From NCBI GenBank assembly GCA_003339415.1, contig PDHQ01000095.1, positions 1 through 64,000 of the forward strand: a stretch of DNA of 64,000 bases. Reading direction: 5' to 3'. A model generated the notes under the pieces. That model had not been told where the DNA came from and searched no databases. It saw only the letters and a program-made list of their open reading frames with translations. The stretch comes from Ophiocordyceps camponoti-saundersi (nom. inval.). Its lineage: Eukaryota > Ascomycota > Sordariomycetes > Hypocreales > Ophiocordycipitaceae. Below are positions 27,439 to 36,963 of this stretch, in pieces (position 1 is the first letter of the stretch; every line of letters begins with the position of its first letter). A program made the translations under genes and the position numbers.

Positions 27439-27582
27439 TGTTAAGTAGCCTACCCTATAGCTAGCCTACCTTAGTTAGTCAGCGCTGCCGGCCCTTCTTC
27501 TAGGGCCTGGCCTAGCCTCACAGACCTAGTCAGACATATCACACATATCATCACCTTCATCAGCGTTGCCCATCCCTTCATA
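27439..27582 (+). repeat. 3' LTR of retroelement 1
   Basis: 144 bp, begins TGTTAAGTAGCC, ends CCCTTCATA and is followed by the ACCAC duplication. It is preceded by the purine tract AGGGGGGG at 27431-27438. Confidence 0.88.
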
Positions 27583-27619
27583 ACCACCTATTAGGTGTAC
27601 CTAGGTAGTCTGTAGGTAC

Positions 27620-27780
27620 AGAAAGAAAGGATAACTGCCTCAAAGCAGCAAATCGGTCGTGCTCAATTTGACCTAAGGATGATGATCTGTCTAGAAAGGG
27701 GGGGAGGGGGGTCGTGCCAATTTATACCCGCGGCCGTACCAAACGTGCCTTCCCTAGCAAGGCGTCATGCCTGCCCACTA
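27620..27780 (-). repeat. Terminal direct repeat of retroelement 2, left copy
   Basis: 161 bp from AGAAAGAAAGG to CTGCCCACTA, with an internal G-rich run. Three transitions separate it from the right copy at 28271-28431. Confidence 0.85.
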
Positions 27781-28270
27781 AGTCCATCACTAACAACGCA
27801 GATAAAGGGGGATTTAACCCTCCGTCTCTCAAAGCCTCGTCAAGGCACCATTCAACCGGCAAAAAGCCCTCGCGGGCAACAGAAGACAGACATCCGGGCT
27901 ATCCTTAGCTATCAACGGAACCGAAAAAAAATAAGCCACATAGGGCAAAGGCCACTCAGGGTACATATAAGACACAGAAGAAAAAGAAGAAGCCGGCAGG
28001 CCGAACTATCGAAAGCTTAAGGCCACAGAAAGGTCGAAGAAGAAAAAGGCCACATAGGCAGAAGAGTAAAAAGGCCCCTAAGGGCAGCGGCGTCGGTAGC
28101 CGGTCTTAGCAGGCAGTCGTCATCAGCGCCGGAGTCGTCATCGCGGCGGGCGGTAGGCAAAGGTATTCGCAGCAGAGGTAGCGGCAGCGGCAGGCGTAGG
28201 CAGAATAGACATTATCGTGATCGGAAGAGAGGTCGTCACTCGGGCCTTGCGGCCCCCTGTCTCGGTCACC

Positions 28271-28431
28271 AGAAAGAAAGGATAACTGCCTTAAAGCAGC
28301 AAATCGGTCGTGCTCAATTTGACCTAAGGATGATGATCTGTCTAGAAAGGGGGGGAGGGGGGTCGTGCCAATTTGTACCCGCGGCCGTACCAAACGTGCC
28401 TTCCCTAGCAAGGCGTCATGCCTGCCCACCA
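28271..28431 (-). repeat. Terminal direct repeat of retroelement 2, right copy
   Basis: 161 bp from AGAAAGAAAGG to CTGCCCACCA, flanked outside by GGTAC. It is the 5' LTR if the element is read on the minus strand. Confidence 0.85.
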
Positions 28432-28725
28432 GGTACCTAGGTACCTAAACTTGTAGATAATCATCGAGTCTTTCTCTGGTTCTAGAAGAATTCAATGTTT
28501 TCTAGAATCGTTGCCACGTGCCTCACTTGCTGCTTGCTTCTTCGGACCGCAACTTGCTGACATGAACATCGCAGGGCAGACCCACTTGAACTCCAAAGGC
28601 TGCCGCAAAGACGAAGAGAAGATAGTGAAAGCAAGAGACAGCAACCGCCACCAAACGACAGTCACGGGATCAGGCTCAGTACGCCCGACGTCCGTCAGCC
28701 TCTGTCAGGCAGATCGAGAAGCGTC

Positions 28726-31094
28726 ATGGACGCTGACATCAGAGCCTTCCTCCCCAACATCGATCCCGTCATCTCCGAATACTCTGCCGGGTATCTCAGC
28801 TATGCATCTAAAGCTTGGGCCGGGGACGAGGACTCCTCCGGCCTGTCCCCTCTGGCGGAGGCCGCCGCAGTTATCACGGAGCTTCTCCTCTCGGCTTCGG
28901 GTCGTGTCGACGCCGCTCGCGAGAACAGTGTCAAGCAACTGGTGGAGAAATGGGTAGATCGATACGCGGCCGAAAACGGCGGCCAGCAAAGCGGTCCTCA
29001 GATGGTCAAGAGACTGGATCAGACTATCCAGGTCAGCACGCAGCGCAACATGTCGTCGACACTTGCCGTTGCCTCGGGCGGCGTCGACCTAGAGTCCGCC
29101 AATGCGAGAAAGGTCGAGTCCAAGGTCGATCGGAAGAAGCTCGAAAAGGCCGAACGCAAGATAGCCGCCAAGCAGCAGAAGAAGACGTACAAGACGGTCG
29201 AGTACGAGGCTTCCAGGCTGCTGGACCAACCCGAGAGCACCCAGTCGTACGATGAATTCTACATGGCCGTCAACCCACTCCAGTTGGGTGGCTCCGGTGC
29301 CAACAAGACAAAGGACATAAAGCTCGACAGCATCGATGTCTCCATCGGCGGGAAGCGAATCCTCACAGATACCTCCTTCATCCTTGCTTTCGGCCATCGA
29401 TATGGTCTGGTCGGTAACAATGGCGTCGGCAAGTCTACCCTGCTACGAGCCTTGTCAAGGAGAGAGATCGCCATCCCCACCCACATATCGATTCTACATG
29501 TCGAGCAAGAAGTGAGTCTACTGTCCCAGTACCCTATCCCCGGACTTTGTCAGTGATAACGGTTTTTAGATTACGGGTGACGATACACCGGCTATACAAG
29601 CCGTTCTCGACGCCGACGTCTGGCGCAAGGTGCTTCTGAAAGAGCAACAGGTAAGCGGGTCTAGCATCCGCGCCGTAAAACGCATCAGCAGGCTAAAAGT
29701 CTTGACAGCAACTCGTTGCAGACCTCGCCGACCTCGAGGTTCGTCGTGCCCCCCTCGCCGATACGTCGGCCGATGCCGCCAAGCTCGACCACGAGAAAGA
29801 GGTCAAGGATGGGAAGCTGGGCGACATCCAAGCAAAGTTGGCCGAGATGGATTCCGATAAGGCGGAGTCACGGGCGGCCAGCATCTTAGCAGGGCTCGGC
29901 TTCTCAACCGAACGTCAGCAGCACGCAACCAAGACGTTTTCGGGCGGTTGGAGAATGCGACTGGCACTTGCGCGTGCCCTTTTCTGCGAGCCGGACCTTC
30001 TTCTCCTCGACGAGCCGTCCAACATGCTTGACGTCCCCTCCATCACGTTCCTCTCGGGATACTTGCAAAACTATCCCAGCTCCGTACTCGTCGTTTCTCA
30101 CGACAGAGCCTTCCTCAACGAGGTGGCGACAGACATTATCCATCAGCACTCGGAACGGCTCGACTACTATCGCGGGGCCAACTTTGACTCCTTTTATGCG
30201 ACCCGCGAGGAGCGCAAGAAGGTGGCAAAGAGAGAGTACGAAACGCAGATGGCGCAGCGTGCACATCTACAGGCCTTTATTGACAAGTTCCGCTACAACG
30301 CGGCCAAGTCGTCTGAGGCACAATCGCGCATCAAAAAGCTGGAGAAGATGCCGGTGCTGGAACCCCCCGAGTCGGAGTACAGCGTCAAGTTCAGGTTCCC
30401 GGATGTGGAGAAGCTTTCGCCGCCCATCATCCAGATGTCCGAGGTAGCCTTTGGCTACTCCACGGACAAGCCTCTACTGAAAAACGTCGACCTCGACGTG
30501 CAGCTTGACTCTCGTATAGGTATCGTCGGACCCAACGGCGCAGGCAAGACGACGATTCTGAAGCTTCTGATTGGGAAGCTGGAGCCGGTGAAGGGCTTGG
30601 TGACGGCACACGCGCGTTTACGCATCGGCTTCTTCGCACAACATCACGTTGACGCCCTGGATCTGACGATGAGTGCGGTGGGCTTCATGGCCAAGAATTA
30701 CCCCGGTCGAACGGACGAGGAATACCGGCGACAGCTGGGAGCATTTGGGATCACGGGCACGACCGGCCTGCAGAAGATGGCGCTGTTGTCTGGTGGACAG
30801 AAGTCGAGGGTGGCGTTTGCGTGCCTGGCGCTAACAAACCCTCACATCCTGGTGCTGGACGAGCCGTCCAACCACCTGGACATCGAGGCCATGGATGCCC
30901 TGGCCGAGGCGCTCAACGAGTTCCAGGGCGGTGTGCTGATGGTGTCGCACGACGTGACGATGCTCCAGATGGTGTGCACGTCGTTGTGGGTGTGCGATGG
31001 CGGCACGGTGGAAAAGTTTGCGGGCGACGTACAGCAATACAAGAAGAGGATAGCGTCGCAGGCGGACGCTGCTGGTGTTGTGAAGGCTCATTAG
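28726..31094 (+). CDS. GCN20: ABC-F ATPase GCN20
   Basis: Three exons: 28726-29511, 29570-29650 and 29709-31094, giving 750 aa, the same size as yeast Gcn20 (752). It is a cytosolic, soluble ABC-F protein without TM segments. N-terminal region 1-195 is the Gcn1-binding part with a basic linker (KKLEKAERKIAAKQQKK). ABC domain 1 has Walker A GNNGVGKST, signature FSGGWRMRLALARALF and Walker B LLLLDEPSNMLD. ABC domain 2 has GPNGAGKTT, LSGGQKSRVAFACL and ILVLDEPSNHLD, with VSHD switch histidines in both. With Gcn1 it delivers the uncharged-tRNA signal on stalled ribosomes to kinase Gcn2, driving eIF2-alpha phosphorylation under amino-acid starvation. Introns are GTGAGT/TTTAG and GTAAGC/GACAG. A CACGTG box lies at 28515-28520; retroelement 2 ends 290 bp upstream. 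Confidence 0.97.
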
Positions 31095-31547
31095 CCGTTG
31101 CTGTCAGTTGTACATACATATCTAGCAGGTAATGAGCTTATTATGATCGTGACTCGGGAGGTGGTGGTGGTGGTGATGGTTGTACGTAAGTACCTACCTA
31201 CTAGAGTTACTGTTAGTGATGGTGATGATGGTGGTGGCCCGTTCGCTCGCGATCACTCGCGATCATGAGGGGTTCCATATCATTCGGCTATTCCTCGGTA
31301 TCCCCAACACGTAAACAAAAAAAAGGGGAGCCGACGCTGGCCTCAGGCCGAGATTGAGAGAGGTACAGAGGCGTAGGTACCCAAAGCTCCGTGTCCAAAG
31401 AGAAAATCCGCTTTCCCTGCTTTCTCCCTCTCACCATCCTCAGTCACAACACGAAAACCGCCCCCCCCCCTCGCCCGTCTTTCTCGGATCTTGCCGCTCG
31501 TCCCTCTCAAGCACTTGTCGTCGACGATAGCCTTCGGTTAAGCAACC

Positions 31548-33258
31548 ATGCGTGAGATTGTGAGTCGACGGCTCTTTCTACTCTTTCGCGCGACGCGTCT
31601 TCTGCCCCTTAGCAGACGCCCAAAAACACTGCATTCCTCGATTTCGGGCCCAACGCTGGACCCTTTACCGCCCTTGACCCGCCACATGTCCAGCTTGCTA
31701 ACCTATGTTTTCTTCGATGATGATTAGGTTCACCTTCAGACCGGCCAGTGTGTAAGTGACATGATCCCTCCCCCGTCTTCAGGCCCCTTTTGGACGCTCA
31801 CACTCTTCCAACAGGGCAACCAGATTGGTGCTGCCTTCTGGCAGACCATCTCTGGCGAGCATGGTCTCGACAGTAACGGTGTCTATAATGGCACTTCGGA
31901 GCTCCAGCTCGAGCGCATGAGCGTTTATTTCAATGAGGTGAGTGACCTACCAGCTCAACGACCAATATACAATCTAAATCTGATAAAAAACAAAACAAGG
32001 CCTCGGGCAACAAATATGTGCCCCGTGCTGTCCTCGTTGACCTCGAGCCCGGCACCATGGACGCTGTCCGTGCTGGCCCTTTTGGTGACCTCTTTCGCCC
32101 CGACAACTTTGTTTTCGGCCAGTCTGGCGCCGGCAACAACTGGGCCAAGGGTCACTACACCGAGGGCGCCGAGCTCGTCGACAACGTGCTGGACGTGGTC
32201 CGTCGCGAGGCCGAGGGCTGCGACTGCCTTCAGGGCTTCCAGATCACTCACTCCCTTGGCGGTGGCACTGGTGCCGGCATGGGCACTCTACTCATCTCCA
32301 AGATCCGTGAGGAGTTTCCCGACCGAATGATGGCCACCTTTTCTGTGGTCCCCTCCCCCAAGGTCTCGGACACTGTCGTCGAGCCCTACAACGCGACCTT
32401 GTCGGTCCACCAGCTGGTGGAAAATTCGGACGAGACGTTCTGCATTGACAACGAGGCCCTGTACGACATTTGCATGCGCACTCTCAAGCTATCCAGCCCC
32501 TCGTATGGTGATCTTAACCATCTCGTCTCCGCCGTCATGTCAGGCGTCACCACTTGCCTGCGGTTCCCTGGCCAGCTCAACTCGGACTTGCGCAAGCTGG
32601 CCGTCAACATGGTCCCCTTCCCCCGCCTCCACTTCTTTATGGTCGGCTTCGCTCCCTTGACCAGCCGAGGCGCCCACTCGTTCCGCGCTGTTAGCGTCCC
32701 CGAGTTGACCCAGCAGATGTTCGACCCCAAGAACATGATGGCCGCCTCTGACTTCCGCAACGGCCGATACCTGACCTGCTCTGCCATCTTGTAAGTTTTT
32801 TCTTTCCTTCTCTTCATTCCCTACTCCTGTCGGCTTCTGCACTGGCTGACAAAACTGTTCGTAGCCGCGGAAAGGTGGCCATGAAGGAGGTCGAGGACCA
32901 GATGCGTAACGTGCAGAACAAAAACGCTACCTACTTCGTCGAGTGGATCCCCAACAATATCCAGACGGCCCTTTGCGCCATCCCGCCTCGCGGTCTCAAG
33001 ATGTCGTCGACCTTCATCGGCAACTCGACGTCCATCCAGGAACTCTTCAAGCGCGTCGGCGAGCAGTTCACTGCCATGTTCCGTCGCAAGGCTTTCTTGC
33101 ACTGGTACACGGGCGAGGGCATGGACGAGATGGAATTCACCGAGGCCGAGTCCAATATGAATGACTTGGTCTCTGAATACCAGCAGTACCAGGATGCTAC
33201 CATTGACGACGAGCGGGAGGAGTACGACGAGGGACAGCCTGAGGAAGTCGAGGAATAA
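31548..33258 (+). CDS. benA: Beta-tubulin
   Basis: Five exons: 31548-31559, 31728-31751, 31815-31937, 32000-32790 and 32865-33258, giving 447 aa, the standard length. The pattern of tiny first exons ([12 protein letters not shown]) is characteristic of ascomycete beta-tubulin. MREI autoregulatory N terminus, GTP-binding [26 protein letters not shown] and an acidic tail ([15 protein letters not shown]) are present. It polymerises with alpha-tubulin into microtubules. Residues tied to benzimidazole response are wild-type (sensitive) forms: His6, Tyr50 (codon at 31926), Phe167 (32339), Glu198 (32432) and Phe200 (32438). The promoter side (31403-31547) is CT-rich, usual for strongly expressed fungal genes. 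Tandem with GCN20 upstream and the uL6m gene downstream. Confidence 0.98.
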
Positions 33259-33669
33259 GGTCGGTGAGCCGTGAGAACGCCGCAGCCGGCCAAGTCAGGT
33301 TTCGCTTCGGGGTGGTGCAGTGATGGGTCCCTCGAGGAGCCTGTCTTTTCTTTCAGATACCTTTATTATTGCTGGCGCTGCTGGCTATACAGAAGCAGGC
33401 CGCACAAGAATCCCATTGAGAGTACCATTCTACTGTCACGTTAGTCTTTCTCTGGAGTCGTGATAATAGGAAGTAAATTCATCGTCGTCTTGAGTCACGT
33501 GTATCTATGACTAAGCGACGAAAGCTTCGCGACGTCGAGGATTCCTCCGCGAGAGGGCCTTACATCACCGAGTACCTTGTTCGAATCACAGCTCTGCGCC
33601 GACTGCGAGTCCAGCTCTCTCTTCTGTCGCACCCTCGGAGCTCTACAATCCGGAGGGTGCCACAGTTCA

Positions 33670-34557
33670 ATGGTGACAACGCTCGCCCCCGCGCGGGCGG
33701 CGTGCCATTCGCTGCGGGCGGTGGCTCCTGGAGCTCCGGCGGCACGATCACGACCTTTCTCGGCGACAGCGCTACGAGCTTCGAAGCTGGGGCGTACGCC
33801 TATCTTCCTGCCGCCGGGGGTGGAAGTATCGGTGGGGGAGCCATGGTCGATCCGGAGCATGACGCACTATAAGCCGATTGTCGGCAAGACGATCACTATC
33901 CAGGGCGAGCTGGGTGGGTTCTTCCCCCTTTGGAGCATTGGCTGCTTTTCCTAGGGTTTGGGTCAGTGCTGATTCGAGGGGCCCCAGAGGGCCGATGGTA
34001 GGGACGTTGAAGCTCGACATTCCCCAGTTCATGAACATGAGCCAGAATCCGGAGAATCAGACGGTTTCGCTGAGTATCGAGAACTCCAATGAAACACAGC
34101 AGAAGGAGATGTGGGGTACGTTATGAGAGAGGAGGATTCTTATTGTCTCTCTGTGAACTGCGTCCTATTTTTCCTCTAACGTCTTTAAGGAACGACATGG
34201 GCCTACCTCAACAACCACATCCGGGGCGTTTCCGAAGGCCATACGGCCATCTTACGCCTAGTAGGCGTGGGTTATCGCGCCATTGTCTCTGCGCGCCGTT
34301 CTAAGGAGGAGTATCCCGGTCAGCGGTTCCTCTGCCTCAAGCTGGGCTTCACCCATCCCGTCGAGGAGGGTATCCCCGCGGGCGTCAAGGTAACGACGCC
34401 GACGCCGACGCGTATTCTCGCCGAGGGTCCCGATCGCGAGGCCCTCATGTCCTTTGCCGGACGAGTCAGGAAGTGGCGGCCGCCTGAGCCGTATAAGGGC
34501 AAGGGCATATTCATCAACGATCAGACCATCAAGCTGAAGGCTAAGAAGATTAAGTAG
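33670..34557 (+). CDS. MRPL6: Mitochondrial large-subunit ribosomal protein uL6m
   Basis: Three exons: 33670-33913, 34002-34115 and 34190-34557, giving 241 aa. The acceptor at 34001 was chosen because it restores the L6 signature (ITIQGELGTLKLDIPQF); a nearer acceptor gives a stop. An arginine/alanine-rich N terminus (residues 1-35, ending RPFSA) is a mitochondrial targeting sequence. Then IFLPPGVEV, the first L6 beta-domain, VGVGYRAIV, LKLGFTHPVE and the C-terminal GKGIFINDQTIKLKAKKIK, which is the classic bacterial/mitochondrial L6 end. It binds 23S-like rRNA near the sarcin-ricin loop. The frame is open above 33670, but that ATG is the first and sits at the targeting sequence. The next gene converges on it, with 266 bp between. 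Confidence 0.95.
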
Positions 34558-34823
34558 AGAAGGTTACAGGGAGGGGGCTTTGGGTCTCTTGGGCAAGGCG
34601 AGCCACGCATCTGTGTACGTGTACAGCGAACCAGGATCGGAAAGATGTTTCTCTGCCCATTTCTTTGTGTTCTGGATTCAACTACTTTCCGACTTCAGGC
34701 ATGGCCTTGCATCCTTTGGCTCTACTATTCCCTGTAAGAAGGGGCATGCGGATGTGCAACGTTGAGAAGACACAGGGGCTCACGTCTGAGCGCGCACTTG
34801 ATGCACTTGACAGAGACAGCTCT

Positions 34824-35894
34824 CTACTGCTCTATGCCGAGCACGTTTTGCACCGCCTTCAGAACTTCTGGGTGAATTGCGGCCGGGGCGGCGACGACAC
34901 CTTTGTTGTTGGCGAGGGTGCGTCCGACGGAAAAGTCGAGACGCTTGCCGTAGATGTCGGAGACGTGACCTCCGGCCTCGCGGACGATGAGATCGCCGGC
35001 AGCGTGATCCCATATCTTCTCCTGGTAGGATGCCTTGACGGGCAGACGCAGGTAGATGTCTCCGGCGCCGCGGGCTATGGAGCCGTACTTGGCCTGGCTG
35101 TCCATGCGAACGCTGGGCTCGGTTATGCCAAGACGGCGGGCGATTTCAGCCTGGTCGCCGTGAGCGGAGTGAGCGGCCTCGACGCTCTCGCAGAAGGTGG
35201 CGCGAGTGAGGTCACGCATGGGCCGCATGGCAATTGGCCGTGACTTTTTGTCGGCGTCGGTAGAGTCGAGAGGTTGGCTGGTGGCGCCTTGGCCGAGGAC
35301 GGCGGAGAAGAGGACGCCTCGTTGAGTGGAGGGAGAGGAGGACGTAGGGTCGGAAAGATCGGTCAAACGAGCGTCGTCATCGACTGGTAGGTTCGGACAG
35401 GCGAGGACGCCGACCTTGACGTCGCCGTCAACAACGAGGGCGAGACAGACTGCGTACTGACCACCTCGAAGGAAGCCCTTGGTACCGTCGATGGGATCGA
35501 TAGCCCAGAAGCGTCCACTGGCTCCTCCCTGGCTACGTCCCCTATCAAGAAGGTCAACCATGGCATCCGCATCAGAGATACGAGACCCATCATCCACATG
35601 CTCATCAGCCTCATCCACAAGCCTCCAAACCGTATCTCTCAAGCGCTGATCCCCCCTCAACAAGCCAGCCTCCTCCTCAGCCACGATGTCATCAGAAGGG
35701 AAACTGCATCGCAGACAAGAGATGATGATGGCCTGGGCGCCGAAATCGCCCACCGTCACGGGCGAGGCGTCTTCCTTCGCTACCGTTCCCTTGGCTGCTT
35801 CTTTGAAGACGCGGGCTGTCAGCGTGGCGGCTCGCTTCACTGCTTGCTGCGCTACTTGTAGCTCTCGCGCGAAAGGAGGTGATGATGACGCCAT
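34824..35894 (-). CDS. MET22: 3'(2'),5'-bisphosphate nucleotidase (Met22/Hal2)
   Basis: Single exon, 356 aa (yeast Met22 has 357). Start at the ATG 35894, in a good context (CACCATGG, MASSSPPFARELQVAQQAV); the open frame upstream adds only a low-complexity stretch. Inositol-monophosphatase superfamily signatures: SFPSDDIVAEEEAG (metal-binding Glu), WAIDPIDGTKGFLRGGQYAV (DPIDGT, metal-binding Asp pair and Thr) and KIWDHAAGDLIVREAGG (WDHAAG, final metal-binding Asp). The enzyme turns 3'-phosphoadenosine 5'-phosphate into AMP, clearing the by-product of PAPS reductase in sulfate assimilation and protecting RNA exonucleases; it is the lithium/sodium-sensitive halotolerance target in yeast. Divergent to FMC1 with a shared 368-bp promoter region (35895-36262). 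Confidence 0.96.
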   Translation of the reverse strand: MASSSPPFARELQVAQQAVKRAATLTARVFKEAAKGTVAKEDASPVTVGDFGAQAIIISCLRCSFPSDDIVAEEEAGLLRGDQRLRDTVWRLVDEADEHVDDGSRISDADAMVDLLDRGRSQGGASGRFWAIDPIDGTKGFLRGGQYAVCLALVVDGDVKVGVLACPNLPVDDDARLTDLSDPTSSSPSTQRGVLFSAVLGQGATSQPLDSTDADKKSRPIAMRPMRDLTRATFCESVEAAHSAHGDQAEIARRLGITEPSVRMDSQAKYGSIARGAGDIYLRLPVKASYQEKIWDHAAGDLIVREAGGHVSDIYGKRLDFSVGRTLANNKGVVAAPAAIHPEVLKAVQNVLGIEQ

Positions 35895-36262
35895 GGTGAA
35901 GTAGTGGCAGCGGTTGAATTTTTTGATCGGCCTGATGACGGAGGGGAGGGAGTGGAGGTGGACGAGCTTGGTGATGGTGATGATGCTTCGAGATGGAAAT
36001 CGCATTCGCATTGAACGATTGAACGATTGCGGGGTTTCCTTCGTCGTCGTCAATAAGCTTCGTTGCCCGCGATGTTGAGAAGCTTACGAAATGCGAGCTT
36101 TGGTTTTATCGCGATAAGCTTAATCGATTACGAATACGTCATTTTCATCTATGTACTATCGCTATCGCTATCGCGACTTTCTCTCCTTTCTCTCCATCCC
36201 TCTACGATCCATCTACCACCCTTCTCTCTACCTCTACATCTCACTTCGACTCCAGGGACATC

Positions 36263-36589
36263 ATGCCGACGGCCTCACCCGCCCATCTCCGTCATCTATA
36301 CCGCAGCCTCCTGCGCAAAACCCCGCGTCACCGCCCTCTGCTCGCCGCTCCGGCCGCGCCGCTCCAGACCTACCTCCGAGCCGGCTTCACCAGCTCATCG
36401 GCGACGACGATGCCCTCGGCTGCCGCCGCCGAACAGCTGCTCGTCTACCTGCAATCTCAGCATCAGTACGCCGCGCTTCTTGAGCGCTATAATCCGGGCC
36501 TGTTCATGGATGAGGATGAGCGATTGCGACTGTCGGCGCAGCGCGTTGGCTTGCGTTTGCCAGCTACCTACGATCCGCAAGAAGAGTGA
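36263..36589 (+). CDS. FMC1: ATP synthase assembly factor FMC1 (mitochondrial, LYR-like)
   Basis: Single exon, 108 aa. HLRHLYRSLLRKTPR at residues 8-22 is the LYR-like start, followed by an amphipathic helix bundle (AAEQLLVYLQSQHQYAALLE), and the family signature LLERYNPGLFMDEDERLRLS then AQRVGLRLP. In yeast Fmc1 is a matrix protein that stabilises Atp12 during F1-ATPase alpha-subunit assembly, chiefly at high temperature. The CT-rich leader (36176-36260) fits a fungal promoter. Shares a divergent promoter with MET22; no regulatory site stands out. Confidence 0.92.
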   Translation: MPTASPAHLRHLYRSLLRKTPRHRPLLAAPAAPLQTYLRAGFTSSSATTMPSAAAAEQLLVYLQSQHQYAALLERYNPGLFMDEDERLRLSAQRVGLRLPATYDPQEE

Positions 36590-36963
36590 GCGTCATATTG
36601 CTTTCGGCATCTAGACAGGAGTTCGGAGCCAGAGAGTCCAATTGTGTTACATGTTGTTCTACCTTGTTTCCGCGACAGATCTCAAGTGTATATGTGCCTG
36701 TGTTTCGAAGGTATTCCGCGTTGCCTGCTTGTTTGGACAGTCATGACGAAGCATCTCCGACTCTGCTTGTCCATCTTCTTCTTTCATGGACGGAAAATAT
36801 GGCATTACCTTCTCCCCAAAATAGCACCAAAACACTCTGCGGCAAACTCTCACAGAACGCGCCAACCATACAGTGGTCCTTGGGTATCAATCACGTCCCT
36901 TCCTCAGAGCATCCCCCTTATTCCTACTCGCGTCAAGTAGCACCTACAGACCTCGCTCGACGC

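Larger units (their letters stand above)
26721..27582 (+). mobile_element. TRIM-like miniature LTR retroelement 1 (copia-type primer site)
   Basis: An 862-bp element: two direct 144-bp LTRs (26721-26864 and 27439-27582) around 574 bp of non-coding DNA. The LTRs differ at four positions, all transitions. A 5-bp target-site duplication ACCAC lies at 26716-26720 and 27583-27587. Directly after the 5' LTR is GGTTATGAGC (26865-26874), complementary to the anticodon arm of initiator tRNA-Met, which is how Drosophila copia and Ty5-type elements are primed. A polypurine tract AGGGGGGG (27431-27438) abuts the 3' LTR. No gag or pol reading frame is present, so it is non-autonomous and would need a copia-type partner element. 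The internal part is unusually A/T-rich in places (near 27010-27180). No function beyond transposition is implied. Confidence 0.85.
27620..28431 (-). mobile_element. TRIM-like miniature LTR retroelement 2 (probably minus orientation)
   Basis: An 812-bp element: two direct 161-bp repeats (27620-27780 and 28271-28431) around 490 bp without coding capacity. The repeats differ at three positions, all transitions. A possible 5-bp duplication GGTAC flanks it (27615-27619 and 28432-28436), though GGTAC also occurs by chance in the neighbouring (TAGGTACC)-like sequence. Read on the minus strand, the LTR begins TGGTGGGCAGG and the internal part starts with (T)GGTGACCGAGAC, which fits a TGG-type tRNA 3'-end primer site; the matching tRNA was not identified, and no clear polypurine tract is seen. 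It lies 32 bp from element 1 and ends 290 bp before the GCN20 start codon, so it may form part of that promoter region. Confidence 0.75.
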
